A stretch of DNA of 64,000 nt, taken from Lateolabrax maculatus (taxonomy: Eukaryota; Chordata; Actinopteri; Acropomatiformes; Lateolabracidae). The stretch lies in the NCBI GenBank assembly GCA_031216445.1, contig CM062211.1:18947001-19011000 (forward strand), written 5' to 3'. A program made the position numbers and the translations under genes. Shown piece by piece: positions 38,316 to 50,575 of this stretch. Numbering within the stretch: position 1 is the stretch's first letter; each line of letters begins with the position of its first letter. Under the pieces are notes generated by a model, which worked only from the letters and a program-made list of their open reading frames with translations, searched no databases and was not told the origin of the DNA.

Positions 38316-38705
38316 ATGTCTGGAAGAGGAAAAACCGGCGGCGGCAAAGTCAGAGCCAAGGCCAAGACTCGCTCTTCCCGTGCCGGCCTCCAGTTCCCAG
38401 TGGGCCGCGTCCACAGGCTCCTCAGGAAGGGAAACTACGCCCAGCGGGTCGGCGCCGGAGCTCCGGTGTACCTGGCGGCGGTGCTGGAGTACCTGACCGC
38501 TGAGATCCTGGAGCTGGCTGGTAACGCTGCCCGCGACAACAAGAAGACCAGGATCATCCCCCGCCACCTGCAGCTGGCCGTCCGCAACGACGAGGAGCTC
38601 AACAAGCTGCTCGGCGGAGTCACCATCGCTCAGGGCGGCGTGCTGCCCAACATCCAGGCGGTCCTGCTGCCCAAGAAGACCGAGAAGGCCGTCAAGAGCA
38701 AGTAA
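38316..38705 (+). CDS. Histone H2A (copy 1)
   Basis: Core nucleosome histone that pairs with H2B; 129 residues, intronless. The histone fold (AGLQFPVGRVHRLLRKGNY onward), acidic-patch residues and docking domain (NDEELNKLLGG) are intact, and the C-terminus is KKTEKAVKSK without an H2A.X SQ motif. Two oddities: the tail reads SGRGKTGGGKVRAK, one Gly longer than the usual vertebrate GGKARAK, and residue 43 in the L1 loop is Gln (human E41), whereas copy 2 has Glu. A CCAAT/TATA promoter lies upstream and a histone stem-loop 28 bases after the stop codon. It is the histone gene nearest CNOT2 and is transcribed away from it. Confidence 0.98.
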   Translation: MSGRGKTGGGKVRAKAKTRSSRAGLQFPVGRVHRLLRKGNYAQRVGAGAPVYLAAVLEYLTAEILELAGNAARDNKKTRIIPRHLQLAVRNDEELNKLLGGVTIAQGGVLPNIQAVLLPKKTEKAVKSK

Positions 38706-38733
38706 AGCTCGGCTCACCTCAACCACAAACAAC

Positions 38734-38749
38734 GGCTCTTTTAAGAGCC
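38734..38749 (+). promoter_or_regulatory. Histone 3' stem-loop (H2A copy 1)
   Basis: GGCTCTTTTAAGAGCC has a 6-bp stem and 4-nt loop and fits the replication-dependent histone consensus bound by SLBP. A purine-rich acaaaagagc about 10 bases downstream is a plausible U7 snRNA (histone downstream) element. The mRNA is therefore expected to be non-polyadenylated and cell-cycle regulated. Confidence 0.95.
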
Positions 38750-38799
38750 ACCCACCCACAACAAAAGAGCGACTTCCTTAAGACAATATGACCATACCA

Positions 38800-39515
38800 A
38801 CAATCTATTACTAACACACTTATTACTAAATAGAAATTCTACATAATCTACTGTATTTATTTTCCCCCCCGGTGATATAGTCATGTAGGTATATGAATAG
38901 TTACACCACCACCTAAATCTTGTTTTAGTCTACTTTAACTTCTGCTGATGGAAATTGGTAAAGGGGTCAAAAGGTCTAACAGCCATCAGTAATATGTGCA
39001 TTGCAGCTCAAATTATGTAATGAAACACTAACTTGGTGCAATGTTTTAGGATCATTTTGTGTCCAGTTTCTGGCAGGTGAGTAAAATATCTTCAGAGGTG
39101 CTGGTCACTGACTTTATTACTCATTTTTCTTTTAGCATTTCTATTTACACAATGCATTAATTTAGGAAACCTCAGCTTTTTTTTCCACAATGTTGAAGCT
39201 AAAACCCCACTGATATAGATATAGATACATAGAGATATCGATAGATAGATAGATAGATATTGATAGAGCTTATGTCTTTAACTGTCTTCAGAGAATTTGT
39301 TTAAGTTGTATTAATTTATACAGATGAAATATTTTTCCACATGTTCTGTAATTTTATTTAAACCAATCCTAAATAAACAGGGATCCTATTTCTCACTGAA
39401 AACTGATGAACATTGGATGAGTAAATCTTTGGTGTAAAGTTTTCTTTAAATAATTGAAGGAGTTGATTAGGTGGATAAATCTGTTACTGCCTACTGGTGA
39501 GTTTAAGATATCTGT

Positions 39516-39553
<38 letters not shown>

Positions 39554-40100
39554 AATGTTATAAATCTTAATATATGACTATCAATAATATAAGCAAAATC
39601 ATTGCAGACCAAATCCTAAAAAATGCTTTTGGCTAGATGAACTGAGACAGAAACACATGTTTTTGTATTCAGACTCCTGATGAATCAGCTCATGGCAGGA
39701 CTGAAATAAAATAAGCTTGTGTTCATGTTTTCTATTTTAATCAAGTAATAATCAGTGGCTGTGCACTTAGTGTTGACCAGCTCCTCTTTTATCTTGTTTT
39801 ATAGAAGGGTCCACTGTAAATATTGGAGTATCATCCATTAAATGATCCGTTGCACAGGTTTCAATTTGAACTGTTAAAATGAAATTCAAATCCAAATGAA
39901 CTAAATGTCTCAAAACAGTATGGAACCATACTAAAACATTTATATTCTAGGTCAGTTTGGTGTCTTGAACCAAATCAATCAAATCACAAAGTACCAGCTG
40001 TGATGTTGAATATTTGATCATTAATTACATTGATTATACTTTATGATGGTGACTTCACAATGTGTCAATGTTTTGGTTTTATTTTGAAGGACATTTGTCT
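38800..40100. other. H2A-H4 spacer
   Basis: AT-rich; contains a (GATA)n-like tract at about 39,236-39,260 and (TG)n at 39,519-39,547. No gene seen. The next spacers (40,680-41,700 and 42,380-43,200) are similar. Confidence 0.7.
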
Positions 40101-40204
40101 TAACCGGAAACACAGCGGCTCACTGTCTCGAGCTTGAAGGGAGGGGCGGGAAAATTGGCGGGCCGCGCTCAAGCTGTTCTTCACTTACGTCCGCAGAGCG
40201 GCTG

Positions 40205-40582
<378 letters not shown>

Positions 40583-40618
40583 ACCAGCGACGACCCGACC
40601 AACACAACACAACACAAC

Positions 40619-40634
40619 GGCTCTTTTAAGAGCC
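40619..40634 (+). promoter_or_regulatory. Histone 3' stem-loop (H4 copy 1)
   Basis: Same 16-nt element, GGCTCTTTTAAGAGCC, followed by the ACCCA-type flank seen after other genes of the cluster. No strong purine-rich downstream element is obvious. Confidence 0.93.
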
Positions 40635-41774
40635 ACCCAACTCCACTACTGAGCTCATGTCCTGCTCCGGTGATCTGCTTATTACATGATTATAAAACAT
40701 GTTTACTAAAGCCAGTGTTACTAGAGATATCCAGCATGTAATTATGTTTACATGCACACATTAAGTCACACTTAATTCTCAAATTGACAAATGTGAATTT
40801 TTTTTGCTTATGTCATTGACATATTTTAGATATTCCATGTCAAGCTTTAATCCAAATCTAGCAACAGGTTGACCATACTACTAACTATTCCTGTGTTTGT
40901 TCTTATTCCTAAAATGGTAATATTCCTGCTAAGCTGTTTATATGCAGCTGTTCATAAAACATGAATAACATCAGTATATCACAAATGTCTTAATTGGAAA
41001 CTTACTTTTGGAATAAGTCTAATTAGGAATTTTGCTCTTTACATGATGATCATATTCATAATATTGTCATTTGGAATAATCAGTGAAAAGGGCACTAAAG
41101 GCCAAAACATCAGATCCAGTCTGAGCTTAAACTGGACCTGGATCATATATTTCAACAAAACCACTCAGGTTGTGTTTGTGACGTTGGTTTAAACCACGAG
41201 CAGCTCATTTATTCTATATTCTAAGACGTAAGATGATAAGTATTCCTTATCAGTTGGATTGTTTCTTTGGATGTTCTGCATGTCTGTTTCTTTAATGTCA
41301 TGTCGTGGCACAGAGAAGGTATAAGAGGAAATTAGCTTTATCTTAAAACACATGAACTGGAAAACTGCAAGAATTTAAGAATGAAGATGACATGATGTCA
41401 GATTTGATGTCAAAATAAGATGTGAATGTTTATGTAACATTACTGCAGGAGGTGAGTCAGTCTGACATATTGGTCACTAAAACAGAAGTTTGTCTTTTGG
41501 TGTTTAAGAATCACAGAAAAACGAAAGTCTATGAAAAGCTCCTTTCCCAGTAAAACAAACTGTTGGACTAATAGTTTTGCTGAAGGTGCAATCACATGAA
41601 TCCAGTTCAGAGACTAAAAGAACAACATAACGAGTTTGTTTCATTTAGATTTAAAAAAATAAACACGTTTTTAAACACGTTTCCTGTAACAACAAACTGA
41701 AGCAGACAAACACACGCGGCCCTGCAGCGTTGTCAAACTTCCGCATAGTTACCCGGTGACGCACTGAAAACCAA

Positions 41775-41812
41775 CCAATGACAGATCGGGAACAGCACAG
41801 TCTCATTTGCAT
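41775..41812 (+). promoter_or_regulatory. H2B (copy 1) promoter: CCAAT and octamer
   Basis: CCAAT at 41,775-41,779 and the octamer ATTTGCAT at 41,805-41,812. The octamer is the H2B-subtype element bound by Oct-1 (POU2F1) in vertebrates. It lies 72 bases before the start codon, followed by a weak TATA-like tacttaa. Confidence 0.85.
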
Positions 41813-41883
41813 CCCGTGTACTTAACCAGAGCCGCCGCTGCGAGAGAGCATAGCAACCGACTGCGATCAGCGACGCTGTGAAG

Positions 41884-42261
41884 ATGCCGGAGCCGCAACC
41901 GAAACAAGCGCCCAAGAAGGGCTCCAAGAAAGCCGTGACCAAGACCGCCGGCAAGAAGGACAAGAAGAGGAGGAAGACCCGCAAGGAGAGCTACGCCATC
42001 TACGTGTACAAGGTGATGAAGCAGGTGCACCCCGACACCGGCATCTCCTCCAAGGCCATGGGCATCATGAACTCCTTCGTCAACGACATCTTCGAGCGCA
42101 TCGCCGGCGAGGCCTCCCGCCTGGCTCACTACAACAAGCGCTCCACCATCACCTCCAGGGAGATCCAGACCGCCGTCCGCCTGCTGCTGCCCGGAGAGCT
42201 GGCCAAGCACGCCGTGTCCGAGGGCACCAAGGCCGTGACCAAGTACACCAGCTCCAAGTAA
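41884..42261 (+). CDS. Histone H2B (copy 1)
   Basis: Core histone H2B, 125 residues, intronless. I start at ATG 41,884 (MPEPQPKQAPKKGSK), the standard H2B N-terminus; the in-frame GTG six bases upstream is not a eukaryotic start. The histone fold (ESYAIYVYKVMKQVHPDTG to AVRLLLPGELAKHAVSEG) and the ubiquitination-site C-terminus AVTKYTSSK are intact. It differs from copy 2 only near the N-terminus (PEPQPKQ versus PEAAKQ). The octamer promoter upstream is subtype-typical, but no divergent H2A partner adjoins it. Confidence 0.98.
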   Translation: MPEPQPKQAPKKGSKKAVTKTAGKKDKKRRKTRKESYAIYVYKVMKQVHPDTGISSKAMGIMNSFVNDIFERIAGEASRLAHYNKRSTITSREIQTAVRLLLPGELAKHAVSEGTKAVTKYTSSK

Positions 42262-42310
42262 AGCCGCCCCGAGGAGACTCCTGCAGCCCGGTTCAACATC
42301 CAGACCCAAC

Positions 42311-42326
42311 GGCTCTTTTAAGAGCC
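42311..42326 (+). promoter_or_regulatory. Histone 3' stem-loop (H2B copy 1)
   Basis: GGCTCTTTTAAGAGCC, 49 bases after the stop. It is followed by ctctctctgaaggg rather than a clear purine-rich U7 site. Confidence 0.93.
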
Positions 42327-42819
42327 ACACACTCTCTCTGAAGGGCAACTTTCCGTACAACGTTTAACAAAACATCAATGTCATAACAAGCACAAGTCAC
42401 CAACATCAGTCTACAATGTGCACACAATAAAGACTGCAAGTTTTCTTAGCTCCTTCAAAGTGTCCCAGGACAATTTAACTGGGTGGCAAATAAAATTGTT
42501 ACATTTGTTTTTTTTTTTTTCCTTAACCTTTCTGCTTTTTGTATTAATTCACAAACCACTTTAAAATAAACATTTTTGTAAAATCTTAATTGATGAAATG
42601 AACTAATAACTAGCTGTTCAATGAATATGCTGGGATTGTATTCATGTAATAATTTACTCTACAGTAATTAAGCTACTCTACATGCACAACGACACACACA
42701 TGTAAAGTTCACTAAGTACTTCAGATTTCATATTTAACCTGAACACCTCCTGTTATCAGTCCAGTATCTAATTTCTGATTGTGAAAAACACTGTCTGCAT
42801 ACTAAATATTCTTTACATT

Positions 42820-42892
42820 CTATTTGTTGTCTACATGCTAATTTCCCTTCAGGGATGAATAAAGTAATCTATCTATCTATATCTAAATATAA
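42820..42892 (+). mobile_element. Retroelement 3' tail ending in (TCTA)n
   Basis: 'atttcccttcagggatgaat' followed by aaagtaatctatctatctat is the typical 3' end of a fish non-LTR element or SINE tail. Only the tail is visible. Confidence 0.5.
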
Positions 42893-43200
42893 ACAAGGTG
42901 ACATGCATACATAGTGACTTTTAGGAAAAACTCTTTATATTTAGGAACCTAAAATACAGAACAACACAGATCAACACACAGATACAAATGTAGATTCTTG
43001 ATTTTGTGTTTCTGATTAATACTTATTTTTATATAATATATACAAATGCTTATTATAGAAAGCTGCACACTGTAGATGTCAAAGGAGGACACATTTAGTG
43101 TTGCGCTAATATTTGACTACTGGACCAGAAATTTCATTTCTATTGATTGTATTAATGTGTGATATGTGTTTTATGATGTTTTTTATCAGAATCTTTATAA

Positions 43201-43803
<603 letters not shown>

Positions 43804-43830
43804 ACCGACCGGCCACACACCTCCAACAAC

Positions 43831-43846
43831 GGCTCTTTTAAGAGCC
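43831..43846 (+). promoter_or_regulatory. Histone 3' stem-loop (H3 copy 1)
   Basis: GGCTCTTTTAAGAGCC. A downstream cagagagctg at about 43,860 is a candidate U7 pairing site. Confidence 0.95.
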
Positions 43847-44384
43847 ACTCACATCCACCAGAGAGCTGCTTTCCTAACGTGCCTCACTGAATTGTCAATA
43901 ATTCAATTAGTGCAATAATGATGCACATCCAGGTTAATCACTGGCAGATGTCCATACATAGCAGCATAATAAAGTTTCAGAGGTATTGTGACAGTGAAAT
44001 GTAGTTTAGCATCAAAAGTGCAGATTTAGAGGTGGATTATAGTATATGGATTCTGTGGAATAAGAGGGTCTGGATAGCCATTAATATGCAGTTATGATTT
44101 GTGTGGTTCCTCATTTATTTTGTTTAGTAGAATATAAAGGCCTACATAAAACTTGATGAAACATTAATCTGAAGTCAGTTAAAGATATAAAAGGAAATCT
44201 GCAGATTGGTGCTAAAATCCCCTTGATATTTACAGTGTTCAACTGGACCTTTTGTCCAGATTGTTGGTATCGCGGCTCATAACCAAAACTCACTCAATTA
44301 CTTTTGGTGACTACGCTTGATGAATCCACATTTATCCTTAAAAACAGCAGCAGCAGAAATAAGTCCATTAATTAACCCTATTGT

Positions 44385-44735
44385 CACAGGGAGTAGCAGG
44401 TTAGCAGAGGTAGGACCCAATTGCAGAGAGGTAGAGGAGACCGGCAGGTGTCGTACGAGTATTTCCAAACAAAAAGGTGCATCAAAAACTTACTGAGTGA
44501 TGAGGCCAACAGGAAATCCAGAACGACAAAAAGTCCAGAGAAGGCAGGTGACAAAACAGGGAATCCATCAACAAGGCAACAGAGACATTAGAGACAAGGA
44601 TCTGACAACTAAACCGGTATATGTAAGTGACTATTGATGAGAGGCAGGTGAGTGAACAGGTGAAGGGAGTTGGACTGATCAGGAGTGGAGACAGGTGTGT
44701 AGATGGGTGGGCCAGTCAGGTGCTTTTGGAAGATT
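44385..44735 (+). repeat. Dispersed repeat, pair member 1 (partner at 61.9 kb)
   Basis: 'gtaggacccaattgcagaga' to 'gagacaggtgtgtagatggg' resembles a common fish element with a 'ggacccaa..gcagag' start. The last 100 bases match 61,960-62,105. Confidence 0.55.
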
Positions 44736-44839
44736 ATGGAATTTTTTCAACCCCCTGACTGATTATGTTTATATTGCGTACTCCTGGGTTTTCATTTTTT
44801 TCCTTATGAGATTAAAATTTTCATTTTATGATTTCATAA

Positions 44840-45085
44840 AATTTACCATCCAGTCTGTTTAATACTGCCGCTGTAGCCGGCTGGGAGACACGGCAGTGCC
44901 ATCTTGGATATTTACAAAGTTGCCTGAATGGCGCTAGTATCTTTCAGTCATCGTATTAAACCCGCCTCCTACTAGATAAACGCTTGTGATTGGTTATCCC
45001 GATAAATCAGCAGAGAAATCAGTGTGAATGGGAGAGGGGCCAGACATATTGGCCAGTGCAAATGAAAATCTGCAGCTCATGTTTA
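44840..45085 (+). repeat. Dispersed 240-bp repeat, copy 1
   Basis: Shares 'gtttaatactgcc', 'attaaacccgcctc', 'agataaacgcttgtgattgg' and 'tcagtgtgaatgggagaggg' with 50,330-50,575 in the same orientation. Confidence 0.75.
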
Positions 45086-45714
45086 CTGCCTGGACTTTTG
45101 GGTTTGGTAAAGTTTAATATACCACAATAGAAATTCTAGAGGGCAACTCGTATTTTAATAATCAATAAACGAGTCTTGCTGTTGATTCCTGCAGGAACTC
45201 GTTCAACTAAGCATTTCATTACGTTATGAGCTACGATGCATGTTAAATGTTACTGATACTTGTTCAACCTTTTATGACCTTATAAATCTCCAATAGCAGA
45301 AATCTAAACACTATATAAGATTGAGGAGTTGTGCTCTGTTACAACTAGATATAGAATATTCTTGGTGTTTAACCACATTTAAACTAAGAACTACATTATT
45401 TTCTCTTGTGCATTTCCCATAAAATGAATTCAGCACATTAAGTGTCTGAACAAAGGTAAGTGTTCAATACAGCAGGTGCAGGATCTCTTGGACCAAACAC
45501 ATGGGGCTTCACAATAAAAACAAAGCTTTCAATTATTCTACATGTTGCAGGAGCTTAAGGGTTCGGTTCTCAGTGACATTACACTGGAAACAATGCATCC
45601 ACATACATGTCACCAAGTAGTCATTAGAGAATACCTGATTATTTTTGTCGATGTAACTATAACTTTAAATGGTCATCTTGTGTTAAGGAAGTCGCTCTTT
45701 TGTTGTGGGTGGGT

Positions 45715-45730
45715 GGCTCTTAAAAGAGCC
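45715..45730 (-). promoter_or_regulatory. Histone 3' stem-loop (H2A copy 2)
   Basis: On the minus strand this reads GGCTCTTTTAAGAGCC. The following acaaaagagc matches the flank of H2A copy 1, showing that the 3' processing region was copied with the gene. Confidence 0.95.
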
Positions 45731-45758
45731 GTTGTTTGTGGGTGAGGTGAGCCGAGCT

Positions 45759-46148
45759 TTACTTGCTCTTGACGGCCTTCTCGGTCTTCTTGGGCAGCAG
45801 GACCGCCTGGATGTTGGGCAGCACGCCGCCCTGAGCGATGGTGACTCCGCCGAGCAGCTTGTTGAGCTCCTCGTCGTTGCGGACGGCCAGCTGCAGGTGG
45901 CGGGGGATGATCCTGGTCTTCTTGTTGTCGCGGGCAGCGTTACCAGCCAGCTCCAGGATCTCAGCGGTCAGGTACTCCAGCACCGCCGCCAGGTACACCG
46001 GAGCTCCGGCGCCGACACGTTCAGCATAGTTTCCCTTCCTGAGGAGCCGGTGGACGCGGCCGACGGGGAACTGGAGGCCGGCCCGAGAGGAGCGAGTCTT
46101 GGCCTTGGCTCTGACTTTGCCGCCGCCGGTTTTTCCTCTTCCAGACAT
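45759..46148 (-). CDS. Histone H2A (copy 2)
   Basis: Core histone H2A, 129 residues, intronless. It shares the unusual SGRGKTGGGKVRAK tail with copy 1 but has the usual Glu at residue 43 (NYAERVGAG). Nucleotide differences from copy 1 cluster in the first roughly 130 bases; the rest of the coding region and the 3' flank are nearly identical. Upstream promoter sequence is unrelated to copy 1. It lies tail-on to H3 copy 1 and is transcribed leftward, like the adjacent H1. Confidence 0.98.
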   Translation of the reverse strand: MSGRGKTGGGKVRAKAKTRSSRAGLQFPVGRVHRLLRKGNYAERVGAGAPVYLAAVLEYLTAEILELAGNAARDNKKTRIIPRHLQLAVRNDEELNKLLGGVTIAQGGVLPNIQAVLLPKKTEKAVKSK

Positions 46149-46208
46149 AGTTGCAATTCAGTTTTTGATTTCCGAAAACAGAATAACTTGAACTTCACAA
46201 CAGACCGG

Positions 46209-46239
46209 AATAAATAGCGATCATCTCGTCGCTCATTGG
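46209..46239 (-). promoter_or_regulatory. H2A (copy 2) promoter: TATA-like and CCAAT
   Basis: On the minus strand, CCAAT (complement of 46,235-46,239) is followed by TATTTATT (complement of 46,209-46,216), about 60 bases before the start codon. Another CCAAT-type site lies near 46,265. Confidence 0.65.
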
Positions 46240-47148
46240 TCAGGCGCAGCTGTAAAGTTGCCGCCCAATCAGAAAGCTCTACGTCACGCTACTGTACCAA
46301 ATATGACTTCCGCTGTACAGTATCTTACAAAATAAGACGTACAGTAAAGCCGTGGGTGTATTAAAGAAAGAAAATTAAAATAATTACTCTTCCACATAAT
46401 TTTAAGAAAATACTATTCTAAAATACTTATTACTAATTTTTATATTTGTTTTTATGAAGATGAAGGGTAACAGGTATTAACCCCCAACTCATTTAAATAA
46501 AAGTGAAATGTTTTTGGGGTTGAGCTGAAGGAGCCTGTGGAGGATCTTGTTGTAGAGACACTGAGCAGATGATGAAGCAGCTTCATGATGGAGCAGATCG
46601 ACCTGCTGCCTTCCTCACATGGACATGTTCCACCTTCATCACTGACAGCAGCTTCACTCACTGTGTTCATCAGATTTTTCACTTTCTTTATTTCAAACAT
46701 GTATATAAAAAAACAACCCCATATAAAACCAGAACAAGAATAACTTTAAAATGAAATAAACCTATACAACAAACTTAATTAACACATTTTCATTACAACA
46801 CAACTACTGTTGATCGTTTCATTGCACTAGTTAATGTATATGATCTTTATACAGTAAACACGTTTCAGTGCAGTTTTCTCTGTTTCAGCTGATGTCTGGT
46901 CTGTCAGCACTGAGTCAAACTGTAAAATAAAGCTGGTTCTGATCTCTGTGGCCCTTCCTGACCCGGACAGGTTACAGGTCTTGTATTATTAAACTTTCTG
47001 TATGAAATGGTAATAATCTTCATAGAAGAAAAGTGAATAGTCTGTTTCACCTGAAACTACGCTGCATCTCTCCCTCGTGTGAACACAGAAACAGGCAGAG
47101 ACAGAGTGGGACGGTGTGCAGGAACGGAGCTCTTTCTGTGGAGGTGGT

Positions 47149-47164
47149 GGCTCTTAAAAGAGCC
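47149..47164 (-). promoter_or_regulatory. Histone 3' stem-loop (H1 copy 1)
   Basis: On the minus strand, GGCTCTTTTAAGAGCC followed by cagaaagagctc, the best purine-rich histone downstream element in the cluster. Confidence 0.95.
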
Positions 47165-47188
47165 GTTGTTGAGGAACAGGTGGAGACT

Positions 47189-47839
47189 TTACTTCTTGGC
47201 TGGTTTCTTGGCTGCCGCCTTCTTGGGTTTGGCTTTGACCGCCTTCTTGGCTGCTTTCTTGGGGGTCGCGGCCTTCTTGGGGGCTGCTGCCTTCTTGGGG
47301 GTGGCGGCCTTCTTCACCACCTTCTTCTTGGGGCTCTTGGTCGCCTTCTTGACAGACTTCTTGGCGGCGGCGGCGGCGGCGGGTTTCTTCGCCTTCTTGG
47401 GTGTCGTCTTGGCTGCTTTGAGCTTCTTGGCGGCTGTCGGCTTCTTAGCGGCGGACTTCTTCACCGCCGCCTTCTTGGCTTTCACGGCGGGCTTCTTCGC
47501 CTCCTTCTTGGGCTTCTCGGCGGCCTTTCCCGCCTTGAAGGACCCGGACGCGCCGGTGCCCTTGGTCTGCTGGAGGGCTCCGCTCTGAACCAGAGCCTTG
47601 ACGGCGCGTTTAATGTGGGCGCTGTTGTGCTCCACGTCGTAGCCCTGAGCGGCCAGCTGCTTCTTCAGCGCGACGAAGGAGACTCCTTTCTTCTCCTTGG
47701 AGGCGGTCACGGCCTTCAGGACGAGCTCCTTGGCGCCGGGGCCGCTCTTCTTGGCCGGCTTGGCTGCCGCCTTCTTCTTGGGGGCTTTGGGCGCTTTGGC
47801 CGGGGCGACCGGCGCGGCGGGTGGGGCGACTTCTGCCAT
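47189..47839 (-). CDS. Linker histone H1 (copy 1)
   Basis: Linker histone that binds nucleosome entry/exit DNA; 216 residues, intronless. I start at ATG 47,839 (MAEVAPPAAPVAP); the longer in-frame extension is promoter and leader. Acidic/Ala/Pro N-tail, winged-helix globular domain at about residues 32-105 (GPGAKELVLKAV to GTGASGSFKAGK), then a Lys/Ala/Pro-rich C-tail with TPKK and SPKK CDK-type sites. Protein identical to copy 2 in the opposite arm. The H1-type AAACACA box upstream and stem-loop downstream mark it as S-phase regulated. Confidence 0.98.
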   Translation of the reverse strand: MAEVAPPAAPVAPAKAPKAPKKKAAAKPAKKSGPGAKELVLKAVTASKEKKGVSFVALKKQLAAQGYDVEHNSAHIKRAVKALVQSGALQQTKGTGASGSFKAGKAAEKPKKEAKKPAVKAKKAAVKKSAAKKPTAAKKLKAAKTTPKKAKKPAAAAAAKKSVKKATKSPKKKVVKKAATPKKAAAPKKAATPKKAAKKAVKAKPKKAAAKKPAKK

Positions 47840-47984
47840 CGTGCTGAGCGAGAGTTGGTGCGGGCGAGTCAGAGCAGACTGATGGAGAACTCCCAGCACA
47901 GAGCGGCACTTAAACACACCATGAGAACCGTGGAGACTCAACCCGGCCCGCCGCTCGCCCGCGCCGCACGAACACTGAGCCACT

Positions 47985-47991
47985 TGTGTTT
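47985..47991 (-). promoter_or_regulatory. H1 box (copy 1)
   Basis: AAACACA on the minus strand, the H1-subtype promoter element, about 150 bases before the start codon. A GC-rich block and a TTTAAG TATA-like sequence follow toward the gene. Confidence 0.65.
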
Positions 47992-50329
47992 TCTCCTCAC
48001 CGAGAAATGTAGAAAATACACATCTGGAGACACAACTAACGTGTACAAATGGACGGAGCGGATAGCGGGGCACTTTCTCCCCACATGTGGGTCAAATAAA
48101 GCCTCGGACAGCCTTGTGTTTTCACCGGGAAGCCTTTAAACCTCTCCCAACTGCGGCCGTGTGAGGCTCCGCTCCGTGACTTTTCCCTCTAATTTCTCTC
48201 CTAAATGCTTTAAAATACATCGGAAGACCATTAAAAGCAGCGAGACCGAGAGAGGAGAAGTTTGTTTCGAGACTCGAAGTGAAAACAGTCATGTGTGGCT
48301 CTTCATTCTGCATTAAACACGGTTTAGTTTGGTGTCTGCAAACACACTCAGATGTTAGTTGGGACTTTACAGCTGCTCTGACAGACGGTCACTGTGTTCA
48401 TACTTTGTTTTATCCTTTATCACAATCCACTCACACTGTAGACAGCATTCAACTATTTACTCTGTCAGTGAAGAGAAAGAACATAAAATCAACATTTTAT
48501 TTGACTTTTTTTACTCTTTGGGGGAAGATCAGTTGTTACTGCAGCAAACCAATGGAGGCTGCTGCAGAGGCTGCAGGCCTGTGTTAACTGGGAGTGAATT
48601 TCAGTATTTAATACAAATGAATCAATAATTTGCTATGATAACATATCGAGCATCTGCTTTATGTTTATCACACATCATATCATATCATTATTCTTATTAT
48701 TTGTAGAAGTTGTAATGGAAACAGTAGTAGTAAACACAAGATGCAGTCTGTTAAATCTCTATTACACATGATTATTGTGGTATATCTTTTAATATTGTGT
48801 CTTTCACTCCCACTGGCTGCTTTCGTGTCCACAGCTGTCTCAGTCTTTTGTAGTTCCTAAAATCTGATGGAAGAAATCACAAGTTCTCAGTTATTTTTGA
48901 GGTCTTAACAGTTAAAGTCACATCGGTTGTCTTTAACCAGGACAGCTTTCTGTCACTTAAAAAGCACTTTGTCAGTGGGCTGTATAAACAACTCCTTAGT
49001 ATAAAATGAAGAAGCAGACACTGATATTCCAAATATCTGCATCTGTATTAACGTGACACTAATCTTGAGTGTTAAAACGCATCATACATTTCTTAAAGAG
49101 TATTAAATTATATGTCAATCTGCCAGTGGTGGCCCTCAGAAACATTTTCGACATGAAATGCTTGTTTTATATTTAATCCTTCACAGTCCATTTCAATACT
49201 TTCACTTTCAGCAGCACTATGATACACTACTGAGGCTGCTGCTTCCATCTGTCAGGTTGGGAATGACGACTAGTGGCAGGAATTATATTATATTCCTCAT
49301 ACCATTATAAACTCGCTATCTTTAAACAAGCATGTGATTAGTGAACAGAAATGCTTCATACTTGGCAAATTATTTGGTGGTTTTTTTGGTTGTCAAAATA
49401 TATTCAGAAGTACCCATAACACTGTAGGCCTAGCTCTTTCATTTAAAAATTGAACTTACGTATATATTTTTCATATGTTTGATTAGATAGATTTTTATAC
49501 ATTTTTATTGAATATGTAATAACAACTTTATTACCATTGACAGAAAAATGAGGAAGTACAGTTAGTATTTAACCAGAGGTGCAAAAACCAGTTAAGTAAT
49601 TAAGGCTACATATGTGTAGTGGTAATAAAAAAAGAACAATCAGTAGGGGGTAATTATTAATATGTTAAGATAAGTACAGTAACAGTACTGTACTGCCTAT
49701 TAACAGTATTATATTCATTTATTGTAAATATTTATATTTTATATTTATGTTACTCGACTTTTTCAATTCTTTTTTTCTTTTCTCGAAATATGTTTATTGT
49801 GACCATTATGAACCACAATGTTAAAATAAATTCCTAAATTGATTGTGAATAATTAATTCACCTGATGAATCTACATCATCAGTACATCGTCTGCTCTTAA
49901 CAATAAAATCAACATTTTGATTTGGGTCCTGACAAACATCATCAGTCCCTTGTGGCTGAAGCCGGAGCTGCTGGTTCTCTAATTCTGTGCTATCAAATCG
50001 TTACACATGTACAGGAAGCCAACAGTGTTTTTGGGATTTTTTTTTTCATTTAAAAAAACAAATGCATTGCACAGATTTGTAATACTAATTTTTTCATGAT
50101 CTGCATTGTAAATTTTTTTTTATATTTATGTTTCTTGAGTTTTGCAGTAGCAAACTTAATTTTTACTTTTACTTTTTCTCTGTTTATTGTTATGCACCAA
50201 AACGGGCAGAGACAACCAATCAAAGCGAAGAAACGCCATCCTGTCAGACAGTACGTCCAGTCTGAAGTTCGGCAAACACATATTTCTTATTTCTTCAAGT
50301 GCAGTTGTTTGTTCTTCTTTTAGAGAAAA

Positions 50330-50575
50330 TTTACGGTCCAGTCCGTTTAATACTGCCACTGTAGCCGTCCGGGGAACGCTCCCATCTTGGTTATTGCTGA
50401 AGATGCTTCAACGGCGCTTCTCTCTGTCAGTCATCATATTAAACCCGCCTCATACCAGATAAACGCTTGTGATTGGTTCGCTCGACACAACGGCACTTCC
50501 ATTACCAAGGAAATCAGTGTGAATGGGAGAGGGGCCAGACGGATCCGCCAGAGCAAATAAAACATGAGCTGCAGT
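50330..50575 (+). repeat. Dispersed 240-bp repeat, copy 2
   Basis: Direct-orientation partner of 44,840-45,085 with roughly 80-85% similarity by eye, ending in gagctgcag. Confidence 0.75.

Larger units (their letters stand above)
46608..48598. repeat. Left arm of H1 inverted duplication
   Basis: This 1,991-base segment containing H1 copy 1 is repeated in reverse complement at 53,310-55,294. Arm ends were placed by reading outward until the copies diverge. About 1.1 kb across the H1 gene translates identically on both strands; only scattered substitutions are seen in the flanks (for example near 48,232 and 48,520). Confidence 0.93.

Noticed and set aside
47033..48139. 368-codon open frame antisense to H1 (and its mirror at 53,767-54,873)
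   Set aside because: It is the complement of Lys/Ala-rich H1 codons (AAG gives CTT); Leu/Gly low complexity with no domain. A shadow of H1.
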